NCBI RefSeq assembly: GCF_001989995.2
Contig: NZ_JAHGUP010000009.1
Location: 62,001-126,000, forward strand
Length of the DNA: 64,000 nucleotides
Reading direction: 5' to 3'
Origin: Vibrio anguillarum
Lineage (GTDB): Bacteria; Pseudomonadota; Gammaproteobacteria; Enterobacterales; Vibrionaceae
Below, in pieces: positions 40,140-48,872 of this stretch. The position numbers were made by a program, and so were the translations under genes. The notes beneath the pieces were generated by a model, which saw only the letters and a list, made by a program, of their open reading frames with translations, made no database searches and had not been told where the DNA came from. Numbering within the stretch: position 1 is the stretch's first letter; each line of letters begins with the position of its first letter.

Positions 40140-41396
40140 TTAGACTTTGAACATCGTGATTTTCCGATCTAACTCTTCGGCGTTGCTTTGCATGATCTCT
40201 GATGTTTCAAGCAACTCACCAACCACTGTTACTGAGGCTTCAACGAGCTCCCTTACATTGGTTAGATTTTGGTCCATTTCCTGAGCCACGCTAGTTTGCT
40301 GCCCAGCGGCCGTTGCGATTTGGATATTCATGTCATTGATCCGTTGCACTTGATTCACAATACCATCTAATTCAGCGCCCGCATTGGTAACTAGCTCAAC
40401 TCCTTCAGCCGCTTCAACTACACTTTTTTCCATTAAATCAACGGCTGAATTGGCACTATTTTGTAATTGAGAAATCATCTCTTGGATCTCAATCGTCGCT
40501 TTTTGGGTACGCTGCGCTAAGTTACGCACTTCATCGGCCACCACCGCAAAACCACGCCCAGCTTCACCAGCCCGAGCAGCTTCAATGGCAGCATTGAGCG
40601 CGAGTAGGTTGGTTTGCTCGGAAATACTTTGGATGGTTCCAACAACACTGCCAATCGCAACCACTCGTTCTTCAACTTGGTTGACGGCTTGCGCTGATGC
40701 CGCGATATCCTTCGATAGCTCACTCATCTTAGTGATGGTGCCTTTGACAAAACGCTGACCAGTTTCTGCTTGACCTGACGCTTGCTCGGTTAGTGCTGAT
40801 GCATTTTGTGCATGCTCTGCGACCGTTTGCACCGTGGATGTCATTTCACTCATGGCGGTGGCCAATTGGTCAATTTCGTTAAACTCTTCTTGAGCCGAAT
40901 CTTTGGTTTCTGACATGCTGATGGTCATGACTTCAGTAAGTGACGAAAGCTCTTGTGAGGCATCCACTTGCATCTTAATGACGTCTTGCAACTGGCGGCG
41001 GGTTTTCTCAAGCTCTCGCGCAACGTCGCCGTACTCATCTTTACATTCCATATTAATCGGTGTGGAAAGATCACGACTTGCCATCAACTTAATTGAATCA
41101 CTTAAATATTGTGTTTGACGCAGCATGACTTTGGCTGCGGCGAGTAAAAGCACAACAAAAACGATGATCATGAATGCCGTTTGCCATACTACTTGAGTCA
41201 AATAAGCATCATAGTGTTGCTGAGCGATTTCGGTATTCTGAGTTGCTGCAAGCAGTGATTCGTAAAAAGTACGAGCATCCCAAAGCTGCTTTGCGATGAT
41301 CAATACTGTACTAAACACCATCAGCATAACCATTTTAGGAACGAGACGAATATCGGTAATCAAACGTTCCCATGGCTTAAATGCCATTGTTGCCAT
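40140..41396 (-). CDS. methyl-accepting chemotaxis protein with a very short periplasmic loop
   Basis: This 418-residue receptor has two membrane spans at about 20-36 and 71-92, only about 34 residues between them, a HAMP-like segment to about 140, and a long helical signalling domain. The highly conserved hairpin tip [16 protein letters not shown] is present, so it should dock with CheA and CheW. The short loop leaves no room for a Cache or four-helix ligand domain, so it may sense through the membrane, a binding protein, or not at all. GGAGAA lies seven bases before the ATG. Confidence 0.92.
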   Translation of the reverse strand: MATMAFKPWERLITDIRLVPKMVMLMVFSTVLIIAKQLWDARTFYESLLAATQNTEIAQQHYDAYLTQVVWQTAFMIIVFVVLLLAAAKVMLRQTQYLSDSIKLMASRDLSTPINMECKDEYGDVARELEKTRRQLQDVIKMQVDASQELSSLTEVMTISMSETKDSAQEEFNEIDQLATAMSEMTSTVQTVAEHAQNASALTEQASGQAETGQRFVKGTITKMSELSKDIAASAQAVNQVEERVVAIGSVVGTIQSISEQTNLLALNAAIEAARAGEAGRGFAVVADEVRNLAQRTQKATIEIQEMISQLQNSANSAVDLMEKSVVEAAEGVELVTNAGAELDGIVNQVQRINDMNIQIATAAGQQTSVAQEMDQNLTNVRELVEASVTVVGELLETSEIMQSNAEELDRKITMFKV

Positions 41397-41776
41397 TGTC
41401 AGTTCTCCACTATGTCTTATATGTTGAAATTTCGGTAAGTAAGCAAACTCAAAAACGAAAAAAGCTATTTATTTTGAGCTTCGTATGAAAAAGATGATAT
41501 CAAAGATGAGACAAATCCAATGTGTTTATTGTTGCGGATCCACTCACTCATGGCATTATTTGTGATCTCAGGCTTGTTGTTCATCCCTGTCAATCATGAT
41601 ACCTGTTAGGTTTCTATCGACCCTGATTTTTTGAACTGTAGTCGTTTCGTTGTGCAACCTGTTGGAGATTTGATCTCATCCACAAATTAATTGAAATTAA
41701 TGAAACTAAATGAGCAGAGATATAAAAAAGAGACACCGCAGTATCTCTTTTTCATTTTGGCTGTGAGCCTGGTTGA
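41397..41776 (-). other. 380-base gap between ygiF and the chemotaxis receptor gene
   Basis: The gap holds the promoter region of the receptor gene. A TTGACA with a poor TGAGAT after 17 bases is the only sigma-70-like candidate I noticed, and I saw no clear sigma-28 promoter. A hairpin near 41724-41752 probably ends the ygiF transcript. No open frame with a convincing start is present. Confidence 0.5.
41724..41752 (-). terminator. probable terminator of ygiF
   Basis: On the minus strand an A-rich stem (AAAAAGAGA with TCTCTTTTT, partly paired inside) ends in a T-run, 25 bases after the ygiF stop. The stem is AT-rich, so termination may be leaky. Confidence 0.6.
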
Positions 41777-43300
41777 TTAGCGACTTTTACGCCAATAAGG
41801 CTCGGCTTCAATGCCAATTTGTCGCGTCTGCTCCATCGCATGAACAATGGAGTTTTGTTGACGAATCAGCCATCGCTTGAGTTGTTCTTGTTCGTCTTCT
41901 TGCAACTTGTCGATCAAATTCTCTAGCGGCTTGAGCATTAATAAATCATCTATTCCTTGCAGTAAATCAGCCCAAGGGAGACGGAAGTTTTTGCGTTCTT
42001 CAATATCATAAAGGCTCGCAAAACCAATGCCAGTGTAGAGATTACGCATTAAACGATACTGCTGATCAACATACTCTTGAGGGCTTAGCTCAACTTTAGG
42101 AGGAAAAGCTTCCATTAACTCGGCCCATGTGCGATCCAACTGCTTCACCGAAAACGAACCGACGTTACGCGCCATTTTTTCTCTGGCTTTATCGTCCAAG
42201 AAGGGTTGCCATCCACGGCTCAAAATCCAACGACTGAGATCAAGCAGTAACCCTGTATACCGCGCCGAACTGAGCAGCTTTAAGTTTTCTTCCCGATTAG
42301 GTAGTGCCTCTTGCTGCTCTTTTAACTCGGCGATGATAAATTTACGAGCGTCCAGTTTACGCAGTGCGTGGCCTTTATCTTCAAGCAGATTGGTTAGGTA
42401 GTCATGAGTTTTTAACCACGATAACTCTTGCTCCAACCATTTCAATTCCTGACGTAAAATAGCGCTAGCGCGACGTGGCACAATGCCGCCATAAATGCTC
42501 AGGATCTGACGTAAAAAACTGGTGGCGTGGCTTATCTCATGTAACGCTGGAATTGAATCGCGCTCGGTGTAGATCTGTTCATGGTGATGCCAATGGGATA
42601 ATGCATGCTCTAGCGAGTGAATAAAACACTCTTCCACGCTGTCAGTACTGACTGTATTGACCAAGGTTAAGGCGTGAACTTCATCACCTTGATAACCAGA
42701 CGCAAGACGATAGCCTCGCGCCGCTTTACTCAAGTTACCCAGACGCATACCACCGTGCTCACAAAACTGGCGAGCTAACGTAAACAAAGCATCCGTTTGC
42801 CCCGATTTCAACTCCAGCTCCACTTCGCAGATAGGTTCTTGTTTTTCACCTGCAACGACAAAGCCTTGATCAAAAGCCACTTCAACTTGGCTGCCATCAG
42901 CCATGCCAATCAGCCACTGCTCGCGTGTGAAGTTGGTCGAAAATAGAGGCATCAGTTCAGATTGTAAGGTCGTAATATCTTTACCTTGTGGCCAGATATC
43001 TTCCGGATGAAGCGTCAAGTTCGGTTCATTGCTGTTGTGCTCAGCATTGTATTCTGGTCTTTGGTGCAACCCTGCAACGACTCGACCCGCCGTTTTAACA
43101 GTTTGAACATACACATCATCAAAGCGACGAATACGAAGCCCTGTGTCGTGTTGACGCAACCAGTTGTCAGGTGTATCGAAGTAAGTGTTCCCTAACGCTC
43201 GACAACTGTGCTGAAGTACTTTGATTTCAGAGATCTTGTAGCGCAAAATTTCCGAAAATTCTGGTGAAACAAAAAACTTCAGTTCTATCTCGGTTTCCAT
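41777..43300 (-). CDS. ygiF: CYTH-CHAD domain inorganic triphosphatase YgiF
   Basis: YgiF-type proteins hydrolyse inorganic tripolyphosphate. The 507-residue protein starts with the CYTH signature ETEIELK (the ExExK motif) and has the CYTH tunnel domain to about residue 195, followed by a CHAD helical domain (about 215-500) rich in conserved histidines; CHAD domains are known to bind polyphosphate. A longer frame begins 19 codons upstream, but the ATG at 43300 has AAGGG in front and puts the motif at the N-terminus. It is divergent from the DUF47-pitA pair. Confidence 0.93.
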   Translation of the reverse strand: METEIELKFFVSPEFSEILRYKISEIKVLQHSCRALGNTYFDTPDNWLRQHDTGLRIRRFDDVYVQTVKTAGRVVAGLHQRPEYNAEHNSNEPNLTLHPEDIWPQGKDITTLQSELMPLFSTNFTREQWLIGMADGSQVEVAFDQGFVVAGEKQEPICEVELELKSGQTDALFTLARQFCEHGGMRLGNLSKAARGYRLASGYQGDEVHALTLVNTVSTDSVEECFIHSLEHALSHWHHHEQIYTERDSIPALHEISHATSFLRQILSIYGGIVPRRASAILRQELKWLEQELSWLKTHDYLTNLLEDKGHALRKLDARKFIIAELKEQQEALPNREENLKLLSSARYTGLLLDLSRWILSRGWQPFLDDKAREKMARNVGSFSVKQLDRTWAELMEAFPPKVELSPQEYVDQQYRLMRNLYTGIGFASLYDIEERKNFRLPWADLLQGIDDLLMLKPLENLIDKLQEDEQEQLKRWLIRQQNSIVHAMEQTRQIGIEAEPYWRKSR

Positions 43301-43504
43301 AACTAACCCTTTCAAAGCAGATAGCGAAAGAATATGGCCTAATGCACAGTGGGGCAAGTAACAAATATCACCGGAATGATGATCTAAAACAGTTTTAATG
43401 AGAGATTTAATGGGTTAACATGCGCGCCTTTATAGCCATCGCTCAACATTTCGCCATGAATGGTATATGTTATTTTAAGGTTATATTTTTTAGGTTGAAC
43501 GACC

Positions 43505-44185
43505 ATGCCAGTAAATACAATTATGGGGTTATTTGCAAAGTCCCCTATAAAGCCTTTGCAGCGCCACGTTGTGTGTGTGAATGAATGTTGCTCTCACTTA
43601 GTCAATTTCTTTGAAGTTTGTTCAAAGGGTGACTGGGAGAAAGCAGGTGAAATTCGAGCCCAAATTTCTCATTTAGAGAAAGAAGCGGACGTACTCAAGC
43701 GTGAAATTCGTCTTAAACTACCACGCGGTTTATTTATGCCTGTCGATCGTACTGACATGCTAGAGCTGTTAACTCAGCAAGATAAACTGGCCAACCTTGC
43801 AAAAGATATTGCAGGCCGTGTCTACGGCCGTCAATTGATCATCCCAGAGCCTCTTCAAGAAAACTTCATTGCCTACGTAAAACGCTGCCTTGATGCAGCA
43901 AATCAAGCGCAAAAAGTGATCAATGAGCTCGATGAGTTATTGGAAACAGGATTTAAAGGTCGTGAAGTCACACTGGTGGCGGAAATGATCAATCAACTGG
44001 ATGTGATTGAAGATGACACCGATGCGATGCAGGTTCGACTCCGCCAACAATTAATGGCTATTGAGTCGAAAATGAATCCGATCGATGTAATGTTCTTGTA
44101 CAAAATTCTAGAATGGGTGGGCGGCATTGCCGATCAAGCTCAGCGCGTTGGCGCTCGTCTTGAACTAATGCTTTCTCGCTCTTAA
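43505..44185 (+). CDS. DUF47/PhoU-like protein (TIGR00153 family)
   Basis: This 226-residue all-helical protein belongs to the DUF47 family, related to PhoU. It is rich in acidic and basic heptads, with conserved-looking segments SHLEKEADVLKREIR and LVAEMINQLDVIEDDTD. Members are usually encoded next to Pit-type phosphate transporters, as here (pitA starts 144 bases downstream), and are thought to regulate them; the exact role is not established. The ATG at 43505 and an internal ATG six codons later are both possible. Confidence 0.88.
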   Translation: MPVNTIMGLFAKSPIKPLQRHVVCVNECCSHLVNFFEVCSKGDWEKAGEIRAQISHLEKEADVLKREIRLKLPRGLFMPVDRTDMLELLTQQDKLANLAKDIAGRVYGRQLIIPEPLQENFIAYVKRCLDAANQAQKVINELDELLETGFKGREVTLVAEMINQLDVIEDDTDAMQVRLRQQLMAIESKMNPIDVMFLYKILEWVGGIADQAQRVGARLELMLSRS

Positions 44186-44329
44186 ATCAGTAAGTTAACC
44201 AAATAACGAAGAGCAAAACTTGATCCATCAGCTTAGGCGTTGATTATTTTCTCCGCTGATGGTTTTGACTCGCTTCGAGAAAATGAGTCCAGTTATGCTC
44301 CGCTTGTTATCAAAAGACTAGGTATTACG

Positions 44330-45589
44330 ATGGATATCCTTGCGAACTACGGCACTGTCCTGATTCTTGTTGCAGCCGCTTTTGGCTTCATGATGGCGAT
44401 TGGTATTGGTGCAAATGATGTTGCTAATGCAATGGGAACTTCAGTAGGCTCAAAAGCGCTAACCGTAAAACAAGCTATTATCATTGCGATGATTTTTGAA
44501 TTCGCTGGTGCATATTTAGCGGGTGGTGAAGTAACCGAAACCATTCGTAACAGCGTCATCGAACCCGCACTTTTCGCTCACCAACCCGACGTTCTTGTTT
44601 ATGGCATGATGTCTGCACTTCTCGCCGCCGGAACATGGTTATTGTTGGCTTCATACATGGGTTGGCCTGTATCAACGACTCACTCTATCATCGGCGCAAT
44701 TATCGGATTTGCCTGCATATCTGTCGGCCCAGAAGCGGTTGATTGGGCCTCAGTAAAAGGCATCGTAGGCAGTTGGATTGTCACCCCAGTCATTTCTGGT
44801 TTGTTCGCCTACTTAATCTTCGTCAGTGCTCAACGATTGATTTTCGATACTGAAAATCCACTGATGAATGCCAAACGCTTTGTTCCTATTTATATGTTCA
44901 TCACCACTATGGTGATCGCACTGGTTACCATCAAAAAAGGCCTTAAACATATAGGCTTACACCTGAGCACCGGTGAAGCATGGTTATGTTCTGCGGCGTT
45001 ATCAGGCCTTGTTATGGTCGGTGGTTACTACTACATCAAGAGAAAATTTGCCAACCGCGAAGAAGACCATGGGTTTTCCGGTGTTGAGAGCATCTTTAGC
45101 GTATTGATGGTGATCACTGCGTGTGCAATGGCTTTTGCGCATGGTTCAAATGATGTAGCTAACGCGATTGGTCCTCTGTCTGCGGTGGTTTCAACTGTTG
45201 AAAGCTTGGGTGCTGTTAGTGCTAAAAGCTCAATTGCTTGGTGGATTTTGCCACTGGGTGGTTTTGGTATTGTGGTTGGCCTAGCTACCCTTGGTCACAA
45301 AGTGATGGCGACGGTCGGTACGGGTATCACTGAACTGACGCCAAGCCGTGGCTTTGCCGCTCAGTTGGCAACAGCGTCAACGGTCGTATTGGCATCAGGT
45401 ACTGGCCTTCCAATCTCAACCACACAAACACTTGTTGGTGCGGTATTAGGGGTTGGTTTTGCTCGTGGAATTGCGGCATTGAATCTAGGTGTGGTGCGTA
45501 ATATCGTTGCTTCATGGATTGTCACCTTGCCAGCAGGCGCTTTACTTGCGGTCATTTTCTTCTATGCCCTGCAAGCAATATTTGGCTAA
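44330..45589 (+). CDS. pitA: low-affinity inorganic phosphate transporter (Pit family)
   Basis: Pit transporters take up metal-phosphate complexes driven by the proton or sodium gradient. The 419-residue protein has about ten membrane spans and the two inverted-repeat signatures of the family, GANDVANAMGTSVGS near residue 28 and HGSNDVANAIGPLS near 270. The frame opens 30 codons earlier, but the ATG at 44330 (MDILANYG) gives the normal N-terminus. It probably shares a transcript with the preceding DUF47 gene. Confidence 0.92.
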   Translation: MDILANYGTVLILVAAAFGFMMAIGIGANDVANAMGTSVGSKALTVKQAIIIAMIFEFAGAYLAGGEVTETIRNSVIEPALFAHQPDVLVYGMMSALLAAGTWLLLASYMGWPVSTTHSIIGAIIGFACISVGPEAVDWASVKGIVGSWIVTPVISGLFAYLIFVSAQRLIFDTENPLMNAKRFVPIYMFITTMVIALVTIKKGLKHIGLHLSTGEAWLCSAALSGLVMVGGYYYIKRKFANREEDHGFSGVESIFSVLMVITACAMAFAHGSNDVANAIGPLSAVVSTVESLGAVSAKSSIAWWILPLGGFGIVVGLATLGHKVMATVGTGITELTPSRGFAAQLATASTVVLASGTGLPISTTQTLVGAVLGVGFARGIAALNLGVVRNIVASWIVTLPAGALLAVIFFYALQAIFG

Positions 45590-45645
45590 TACAATAAGTC
45601 AATAGATTGTAAGTGCAATGTCATTAATTGACTCAAACGCACAGA

Positions 45646-45670
45646 AAGGGAGGCTTAGCCTCCCTTCTTT
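45646..45670 (+). terminator. intrinsic terminator of pitA
   Basis: A 9-base-pair stem (AAGGGAGGC with GCCTCCCTT, loop TTA) is followed by CTTTGTTG. It lies 56 bases after the pitA stop and before the SH3-protein gene. Confidence 0.75.
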
Positions 45671-45747
45671 GTTGCACCAATCAACGAAACTTCTTAATAT
45701 TTGTCGAAAGCATTTTAATACCTCATTTGATAGCTAAAGGACTTATC

Positions 45748-46356
45748 GTGAAAAAACTGATCTGCATGGTTTTACTGACCATGTTGGCTGCGCCAACGTT
45801 TGCGCAAGACCGCTATATTGCGGACAAACTCTTTACTTATATTCATTCAGGTCCAAGTAACCAATTTCGCATTCTCGGTAGCATCGATGCAGGAGACAAA
45901 GTAAAGCTGCTTGATGTTAATAACGATACTGGTTATAGCCAGATTGCCGATGAGAAAGGCCGCACGGGTTGGGTTGAAAGCCGTTTTGTCACTCGCCAAG
46001 AAAGCATGGCGATGCGTTTGCCGAAATTGGAGAGTGAGCTGGCCGAAGTGAAAAGTAAATTGGCCAATGCAAAGCAAAATGCAGACAGTGAAAAAGCCGG
46101 ATTGGCCAATTCATTAGAGGCTCGCAATCAACAAATTTCAGAGTTAGAACAAAACTACAGTGATATCAGCAAGCAGCTCACTGATTCACAAACTGAAATT
46201 CGCGAACTACGCGCTAAGCTGGATACTCAGAAAGAGGATCTACTGCTTAAATACTTTACTTACGGGGGCGGCGTAGCGGGTATTGGTCTGCTACTTGGAC
46301 TAATTTTGCCACACATTATCCCACGCCGTAAGAAACACCCTTCTGGTTGGGCATAA
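45748..46356 (+). CDS. SH3-domain envelope protein (YgiM-like, TIGR04211 family)
   Basis: This 202-residue protein has a signal peptide ending near Gln20, a bacterial SH3 domain at about 21-85 (with GWVESRFV), a coiled-coil region to about 165, and a C-terminal membrane span followed by a basic tail. The closest E. coli counterpart is YgiM, whose gene is also near ygiF. The start is GTG at 45748 with AAAGGA in front; an in-frame ATG further upstream at 45628 would run through the pitA terminator and bury the signal peptide. The function is unknown; anchoring near peptidoglycan is an inference from the SH3 fold. Confidence 0.88.
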   Translation: MKKLICMVLLTMLAAPTFAQDRYIADKLFTYIHSGPSNQFRILGSIDAGDKVKLLDVNNDTGYSQIADEKGRTGWVESRFVTRQESMAMRLPKLESELAEVKSKLANAKQNADSEKAGLANSLEARNQQISELEQNYSDISKQLTDSQTEIRELRAKLDTQKEDLLLKYFTYGGGVAGIGLLLGLILPHIIPRRKKHPSGWA

Positions 46357-46385
46357 TCTCCCTAACAGACTGGATCTATCACTTG

Positions 46386-46420
46386 AAAAACGGTCACCAG
46401 AGAAAGGTGACCGTTTTTTT
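46386..46420 (+). terminator. bidirectional terminator between the SH3-protein gene and exeB
   Basis: A 13-base-pair stem (AAAAACGGTCACC with GGTGACCGTTTTT, 7-base loop) followed by T-runs on both strands separates two convergent genes. Confidence 0.9.
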
Positions 46421-47186
46421 ATCCTTTCCAATCATAAAGAGCTGGGATTTCAATCAATTCACCATCGAAACGTATCAAGGTTGATTGCGGATTGATCTCG
46501 ACTAATTGCACGCCATTCACCACATCATCGCCTACCTTTCGCTCTACGCCATTAATTTTTACCCATCGTTTATCTGTGCGACTTGAATAAACGTGAGTCT
46601 GGAAATTCAGCGCTGGGATACGTCCTGAAAAAGTATCAAGATGTTCTGTGAGTAGAAGATGATCTTTTGATGTGTCTCCTACCAGTACGACTTGATCTTT
46701 GCCTTGAATCGCCAACTCAACTCGTTGTACCAATTCCGGGGATAATTGACTTAAGTCGAGATCATTAAGGCCAAACTCCTGATCTGCGTTTTTATCTCGC
46801 GGCTCACGAGTCGTCAACTGAGTACCATGTAAAGGAGTAAATGGCGGCGTAGAGCTTGTCTCTGCAAGAGTTTTCACTCGTGGTGTATTGGTTTGTAACT
46901 CACCAAAGTCAGGGTATTCCAGAACTTGGTAAGCCCCCTCTTGTTGCACAACTTGTGTCGCATTGCGCTTCAATTGTTCTAGCTCATCGATTCGCGCTTG
47001 ATATGAATGATAAACAAGATAACCGCAACAAAGCAGCGATGGAGCAAACAACGCGGTAAGTGATGATTTCGAGCACCATGAAGATGGCAAGGATTGATTA
47101 AACACTGTTACATGAGAAGAGTGAGGCAAGCTTTTGCTCTGGTGGCTAAGCTCTGATTGCTCTAATGCTTTAAGCACTTGCGACAT
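46419..47186 (-). CDS. exeB: type II secretion assembly protein ExeB (GspB)
   Basis: ExeB works with ExeA to place the type II secretin ExeD/GspD in the outer membrane. The 255-residue protein has a short cytoplasmic N-terminus, one membrane span at about 43-62, a linker rich in Thr and Pro, and a C-terminal GspB domain with KWVKINGVERKVGD-like spacing (here RWVKINGVERKVGDD). Its start overlaps the exeA stop by one base. The main eps secretion genes are not in this window. Confidence 0.9.
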   Translation of the reverse strand: MSQVLKALEQSELSHQSKSLPHSSHVTVFNQSLPSSWCSKSSLTALFAPSLLCCGYLVYHSYQARIDELEQLKRNATQVVQQEGAYQVLEYPDFGELQTNTPRVKTLAETSSTPPFTPLHGTQLTTREPRDKNADQEFGLNDLDLSQLSPELVQRVELAIQGKDQVVLVGDTSKDHLLLTEHLDTFSGRIPALNFQTHVYSSRTDKRWVKINGVERKVGDDVVNGVQLVEINPQSTLIRFDGELIEIPALYDWKG

Positions 47187-48784
47187 TATCCTTGCTCCTT
47201 AGTAATGAGAAGACGAGGTGCGTTGTGTTGAGTCAATAGCTCAAGCCGACTTATAGTGCGAGCCCCAGCAATACCATCGCTGTCCATTTTCTGCCAGCGT
47301 TGGAAAAAAGCTACTTTGCGCTTTACCTCACCATCAAATTGTTGATGCCCTGTGGCTTGCTCTCCAAGTAACTGAGACAATTTTTGGTCAAGCAGTTCAA
47401 CATCATCTCCTTGCATGCCCTGTTTCAACGTTCGGAGTAAATCGTGCTGCCAAATGTAGTGATATTCTCCTGTCCATACGTCACTGAGCTGACTTTGGTT
47501 AATTTGCACATGCTTTCCTGCCATTAACAATTGCACCTGTTCAGCATTGATCTGGTACAGCACCGCATAAGCTTGTGTTTGCTCCGCAGCTAAAGTAAGC
47601 ACCACTGGCAAATTTAACTGCTTTAATTGGTTGAAATCACCCTGCATACGCTGACATTGAAAGCGTCCTTGTGCTTGAGCATCACAAAAACTATCGGCCA
47701 AAGATGCACTGTAACCCCACACTTTATAAAGATCGCTAATGGCCGCTTCCAATGCCTTCGAGCGTTCTAGATCTTGTTCCAATTGAGCACTGATCACCAC
47801 TTGAGTGATCGGTTTAGGTAATTCAGGGGAAGGCAACGCAAAGCGCATCATGCGATCAATCCATGGCGGGCTAAACCACGCAATGAACACAGCTAACATT
47901 AAGCCCGCAATGAGAGGAGAGCGATACGATATTGAAGACGGTACGAGGCGAGCATGAGGCGACTGATAGACCGAAGACTGAAAATTCATGACCTCTTGAC
48001 CCGCGGTACGCACTAATTCAAATGAGAGCACTTTCACGCCCTGCTGATAGGCTAACTTGAAACTCGCATCGCATACTAAGTTAATTAAACGCGGAATACC
48101 GTGGGTCTGTTTCGCTATCCATTTGATACTTTTCTGATCAAACCAATCCTTGTGACCGCCGGCTAACGCTAAACGAAAGTGGATGTACTGCTCTGTCTCT
48201 TGAACATTGAGAGGCAGCAAGTGATAACGACCGGTAATACGTTGCGCAAATTGGCGTAATTGAGGTAATTGCAATTTTTGTTGTAACTCAGGCTGACCAA
48301 TCAATAAAACCTTAAGTAACTTACGGCTCTCCGTTTCAAGGTTAGTCAGTAGTCGCAACTGTTCCAGTACATCGGCGGCCAGATGCTGCGCCTCATCTAT
48401 CACTAATAGCGTCTGTTTCCCTTGCGCGTGGTTATGCAGTAAATGATGATAAATTACTTGGCTAAGCGCCTTTAAACTCCCTGAAGATGGGTAAGACAGC
48501 GCAAACTCATCACAAATCGCTTCAAGCAACTCGATGTTCGAAAAAGTTGGATTTAAAATAAACCCCGCCTGAGTACTATCATCGAGTGCCGCAAGCATCG
48601 CTCTTGCGATGGTTGTTTTGCCAGTCCCCACTTCGCCAGTTAATAGCGCAAAACCACCACCATCACCCAGCCCTGCTTGTAAATGTTGCATCGCTTCACG
48701 ATGACGATGGCTCAAAAATAGGTAACGAGAGCTCGGTACAATTGAAAATGGCGGCTCGGTAAATCCAAAAAATTCCTTATACAT
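47186..48784 (-). CDS. exeA: type II secretion assembly ATPase ExeA (GspA)
   Basis: ExeA is an inner-membrane ATPase that binds peptidoglycan and helps the secretin assemble through the wall. The 532-residue protein has an N-terminal AAA+ domain with Walker A GEVGTGKTT at 50-58 and Walker B LLVIDEAQ near residue 130, one membrane span near 290-306, a periplasmic region, and a C-terminal peptidoglycan-binding domain at about 450-515 (LKQGMQGDDVELLDQKL, then DSDGIAGARTI). It is divergent from cca with an 88-base gap. Confidence 0.93.
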   Translation of the reverse strand: MYKEFFGFTEPPFSIVPSSRYLFLSHRHREAMQHLQAGLGDGGGFALLTGEVGTGKTTIARAMLAALDDSTQAGFILNPTFSNIELLEAICDEFALSYPSSGSLKALSQVIYHHLLHNHAQGKQTLLVIDEAQHLAADVLEQLRLLTNLETESRKLLKVLLIGQPELQQKLQLPQLRQFAQRITGRYHLLPLNVQETEQYIHFRLALAGGHKDWFDQKSIKWIAKQTHGIPRLINLVCDASFKLAYQQGVKVLSFELVRTAGQEVMNFQSSVYQSPHARLVPSSISYRSPLIAGLMLAVFIAWFSPPWIDRMMRFALPSPELPKPITQVVISAQLEQDLERSKALEAAISDLYKVWGYSASLADSFCDAQAQGRFQCQRMQGDFNQLKQLNLPVVLTLAAEQTQAYAVLYQINAEQVQLLMAGKHVQINQSQLSDVWTGEYHYIWQHDLLRTLKQGMQGDDVELLDQKLSQLLGEQATGHQQFDGEVKRKVAFFQRWQKMDSDGIAGARTISRLELLTQHNAPRLLITKEQG

Positions 48785-48872
48785 TCTCTCGTCTCTATCA
48801 TTTCACTGTGATGAAAAGTACCATTACTAACATCAATCGCCAATGGCGTTTCAGCATATTTAAGGTAATCCG

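Noticed and set aside
41397-41776. Possible small frame of 21 codons and a sigma-28 promoter before the chemotaxis receptor gene
   Set aside because: The frame lacks a ribosome binding site, and the flagellar-type promoter boxes did not fit at correct spacing.
45628-45747. N-terminal extension of the SH3-domain protein by 40 codons
   Set aside because: It passes through the pitA terminator and would place the signal peptide internally; the GTG at 45748 with AAAGGA fits better.
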